DNA of 6,761 bases from CAYUBI01 sp964443005 (GTDB lineage: Bacteria > Margulisbacteria > Riflemargulisbacteria > GWF2-35-9 > CAYUBI01): positions 1 through 6,761 of the forward strand of contig CAYUBI010000092.1 of NCBI GenBank assembly GCA_964443005.1. Direction: 5' to 3'. Shown here piece after piece: positions 4,892 through 6,761 of this stretch. A program made the translations under genes and the position numbers. Position 1 is the stretch's first letter; each line of letters opens with the position of its first letter. The notes beneath the pieces are model-generated. The model did not search any database. It saw only the letters and a program-made list of their open reading frames with translations, and had not been told where the DNA came from.

Positions 4892-5842
4892 ATGAAGGAT
4901 TATATTCTTATTACAGGTGGAGCCGGATTTATTGGTCGATGCTTGTCTAAAAAATTACTGGAAAAGGGCCAGAACATTGTGATTCTGGATAATTTATCCA
5001 ATAGTCGAATTGAAAATATCTCGGAATTTATTCATCATTCGAATTTAATTGAATGGGTTCACGGCGATATTCAAAACCGTGAATTGGTTCATCAATTATT
5101 TAATACGTATCAATTTAGTCACGTATTTCATCTTGCAGCCAGTATTAATGTGCAGGAAAGCATTGATCACCCAGAAGATACCTTTAAAAATGACGTTATT
5201 GGAACATTTAATGTTTTAGAAGAAGCGCGCGCCCTAAATAGTCGCTTTTTGTTTATGTCTACGTGTATGGTGTATGATCAGGCATCTGAAATAACAGGAA
5301 TTGCAGAAACACATTTAGTTAAACCAGCATCTCCATATGCAGGCAGCAAATTAGCTGGAGAAAATTTAGTGCAATCCTATTTTCACGCTTATGGCATGCC
5401 AACAACCATTGTTCGCCCATTTAATACCTATGGGCCCTTTCAAAAGTCTAATTTAGAAGGCGGCGTTGTTATGATATTTATACAAAAAAGCTTGGAAGGA
5501 AATCCTTTGCTAATTTTTGGAGAAGGAACTCAAACCCGAGATTTGTTGTATGTTGAAGATTGCGCGGAGTTTCTCCTTGCATGTACAGCTACGGATGCAA
5601 CCATTGGACACGTAGTTAATGCTGGATTAGGTCAGGATATTTCAGTGAATGATCTTGCCCTGTTAATTGCTAAAGATCCAGCAAAAATCCAACATATCCC
5701 TCATCATCATCCTCAAGCCGAAATTCAAAAATTGTTATGTAATAATGAAAAAGCTCACCAATTGTTAGGCTGGACTCCACATTATACGCTGGAAAAAGGC
5801 ATTGAAAAAACACGGCAATGGTTAAGGGCTCAGTACTTGTAA
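4892..5842 (+). CDS. NAD-dependent nucleotide-sugar epimerase/dehydratase (extended SDR)
   Basis: This is a 316-aa extended short-chain dehydrogenase/reductase of the GalE-like group, cytosolic enzymes that epimerise, dehydrate or decarboxylate nucleotide-linked sugars with bound NAD. The Rossmann glycine motif is TGGAGFIG (8-15), with Asp33 after beta-2 in the place expected for NAD preference. HLAA (80-83), the ST pair at 123-124 and Y149-x3-K153 (SPYAGSK) form the active site, at nearly the same spacing as in E. coli GalE. RPFNTYGP (175-182), GGV (190-192), GEGTQTRDLLYVED (210-223) and LLGWTP (291-296) are family blocks in the substrate domain. The substrate cannot be read from the sequence. 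The ATG has AGGAG 7 nt upstream. The gene overlaps metF tail to tail by 21 bp. Roles in surface polysaccharide or flagellin glycan precursors are possible, but no glycosyltransferase is nearby. Confidence 0.93.
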   Translation: MKDYILITGGAGFIGRCLSKKLLEKGQNIVILDNLSNSRIENISEFIHHSNLIEWVHGDIQNRELVHQLFNTYQFSHVFHLAASINVQESIDHPEDTFKNDVIGTFNVLEEARALNSRFLFMSTCMVYDQASEITGIAETHLVKPASPYAGSKLAGENLVQSYFHAYGMPTTIVRPFNTYGPFQKSNLEGGVVMIFIQKSLEGNPLLIFGEGTQTRDLLYVEDCAEFLLACTATDATIGHVVNAGLGQDISVNDLALLIAKDPAKIQHIPHHHPQAEIQKLLCNNEKAHQLLGWTPHYTLEKGIEKTRQWLRAQYL

Positions 5843-6676
5843 AATAGGTTCAACAACACGTCGCTTGTTAAGTGAATATAAATGAATGCCTTTAACGCCA
5901 AAACTTTTAAGGGCATTGCATTGTTTGAGTGCGTGAGTCATGCCAATATCATAAATTGCTGCGTCGTCATCGTGATAAATTAAAAGTTTTTCCATTAGCA
6001 ATTTTGGAATTTGCGTACTGCTAAGGTCAATTGTTCGCTGTAGTGCTTTGAAATTAGTAATTGGCAGTATTCCAGGAATGATGGGCTGTCGCATGCCCAT
6101 AGATATCATATTGTCATGCAAACGATAAAAAGCTTCATTATCATAAAACAATTGAGAAATTGCCATTTCTGCACCTGCATCCATTTTTTGCATCAGCATT
6201 TTCGCATCACTCTCACGTGATAATGCTTCTGGATGAATTTCAGGATAACAAGCTACAGCTACATCCATTAACGTCGTTTGTTTCACATAATCAACCAATT
6301 CATTCGCATATTTAAAATCGCTTAGAACATCGTCCTTAGTCAAATCTTTGGGAATATCGCCACGTAAAGCCATGACATTTTGTACGCCCAAGTTCAACAA
6401 AATTTCCATAAATGTATCAATATGATCTTTGTGCGTATTTACGCAAGTAAAGTGCGCCATCACTGTAAATTGTTGAGTTAGTTCAGTCATCATTGTTACA
6501 CTACGTCCTTGATGACTACCACCTGCACCATAAGTAACAGAAATAAATGCAGGATTATACTGTTTTAGAGCTATAATCTCGGCTACAGCAGCAGTTAAGG
6601 CCTCATCCGTTTTTGGTGGAAAAACCTCAACAGAAGTAAAAAATGTAGATTTATTTAATAATTCGCTAATTTTCAT
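5822..6676 (-). CDS. metF: 5,10-methylenetetrahydrofolate reductase MetF
   Basis: MetF is a cytosolic FAD enzyme that reduces 5,10-methylene-THF to 5-methyl-THF, the methyl donor for methionine synthesis. The 284-aa length fits bacterial enzymes without a regulatory C-terminal domain. Key motifs are SVEVFPPKT (15-23, with E17 matching the catalytic Glu28 of E. coli MetF), FISVTYGAGG (44-53), ALRGDIP (103-109, with D107 near the flavin), ACYPEIHPEA (142-151), DAGAEMAISQLFYD (166-179, with Q175 matching the substrate-contacting Gln), IIPGILPITNF (199-209) and GIHLYSLN (263-270). The ATG has only a weak purine tract (AAAG) upstream, and no better start is available. It is monocistronic here, transcribed from a good promoter about 80 bases upstream, and its 3' end overlaps the convergent epimerase gene by 21 bp. 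Identification is secure. Confidence 0.97.
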   Translation of the reverse strand: MKISELLNKSTFFTSVEVFPPKTDEALTAAVAEIIALKQYNPAFISVTYGAGGSHQGRSVTMMTELTQQFTVMAHFTCVNTHKDHIDTFMEILLNLGVQNVMALRGDIPKDLTKDDVLSDFKYANELVDYVKQTTLMDVAVACYPEIHPEALSRESDAKMLMQKMDAGAEMAISQLFYDNEAFYRLHDNMISMGMRQPIIPGILPITNFKALQRTIDLSSTQIPKLLMEKLLIYHDDDAAIYDIGMTHALKQCNALKSFGVKGIHLYSLNKRRVVEPILQVLSP

Positions 6677-6731
6677 AATAACTTTACTTTATCACAAAAG
6701 AGCAGTATCAGGAAAGGGCCTCACAAAATAT

Positions 6732-6760
6732 GTTATAAAAGGCACCTAAGCAAATGACAA
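6732..6760 (-). promoter_or_regulatory. Sigma70-type promoter of metF
   Basis: On the minus strand TTGTCA (6760-6755), a 17-bp spacer and TATAAC (6737-6732) match five of six bases at each box. Transcription would start near 6725, giving a leader of about 48 nt before the metF ATG. No SAM riboswitch-like or MetJ-box-like pattern was recognised in this short leader. Confidence 0.65.
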
Positions 6761-6761
6761 T

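Noticed and set aside
5845..5875. AACAA...TTGTT inverted repeat at the end of metF
   Set aside because: It has a short stem, a loop of eight bases and no following T run, and it sits in metF coding sequence.
6677..6725. Riboswitch in the metF leader
   Set aside because: The leader is under 50 nt and shows no multi-helix arrangement typical of SAM or other methionine-related riboswitches.

Overview
The window is AT-rich bacterial DNA that uses the standard bacterial genetic code: TGA is a real stop in the MerR-type gene, and the starts used include ATG, GTG and probably TTG. It carries the proximal part of a flagellar basal-body operon, a divergent regulator, a probable flagellar-type helical protein, a nucleotide-sugar epimerase and a folate enzyme. 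The sequence shows a flagellated bacterium but does not fix the phylum. No RNA gene, insertion sequence, CRISPR array or prophage signature was seen.

Layout. From about 3586 down to the left edge, on the minus strand, runs the operon flgB-flgC-fliF-fliG. Junctions are very tight (1-nt TAATG overlaps at flgB/flgC and fliF/fliG, and a 2-nt gap at flgC/fliF). After fliG, at the place where fliH usually begins, a TTG-started reading frame stops after 34 codons. A second frame, with an N-terminus like a signal peptide, is open at the left edge. fliE, normally between flgC and fliF, is absent. A near-consensus sigma70-type promoter with an extended -10 stands in front of flgB.

Divergent from flgB, on the plus strand, is a MerR-fold regulator (3652-4326). 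Its extended -10 box lies so close to the ATG that the mRNA is probably leaderless. An imperfect dyad between the two promoters is a candidate operator. Convergent with the regulator is a 163-aa helical protein (4318-4809, minus) resembling FlgN/FliT-type flagellar export chaperones. It appears to share a divergent promoter region with an extended-SDR nucleotide-sugar epimerase/dehydratase (4892-5842, plus). The epimerase gene overlaps tail to tail with metF (5822-6676, minus), which has its own good promoter at the right edge.

How they work together. FlgB and FlgC are proximal-rod subunits, FliF is the MS-ring built in the inner membrane, and FliG is the rotor protein that docks on the FliF C-terminus. 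These four form an early-assembly module. The MerR-like protein is positioned to control the module, and the 4318-4809 product may be an export chaperone; both links are inferences from position and sequence character. The epimerase could feed surface or flagellin glycans, but nothing in the sequence proves this. metF is unrelated one-carbon metabolism.

The points most worth a second look are the missing fliE, the interrupted fliH position, the regulator/dyad arrangement upstream of flgB, and the unassigned chaperone-like gene. I do not see a clearly new multi-gene system here.
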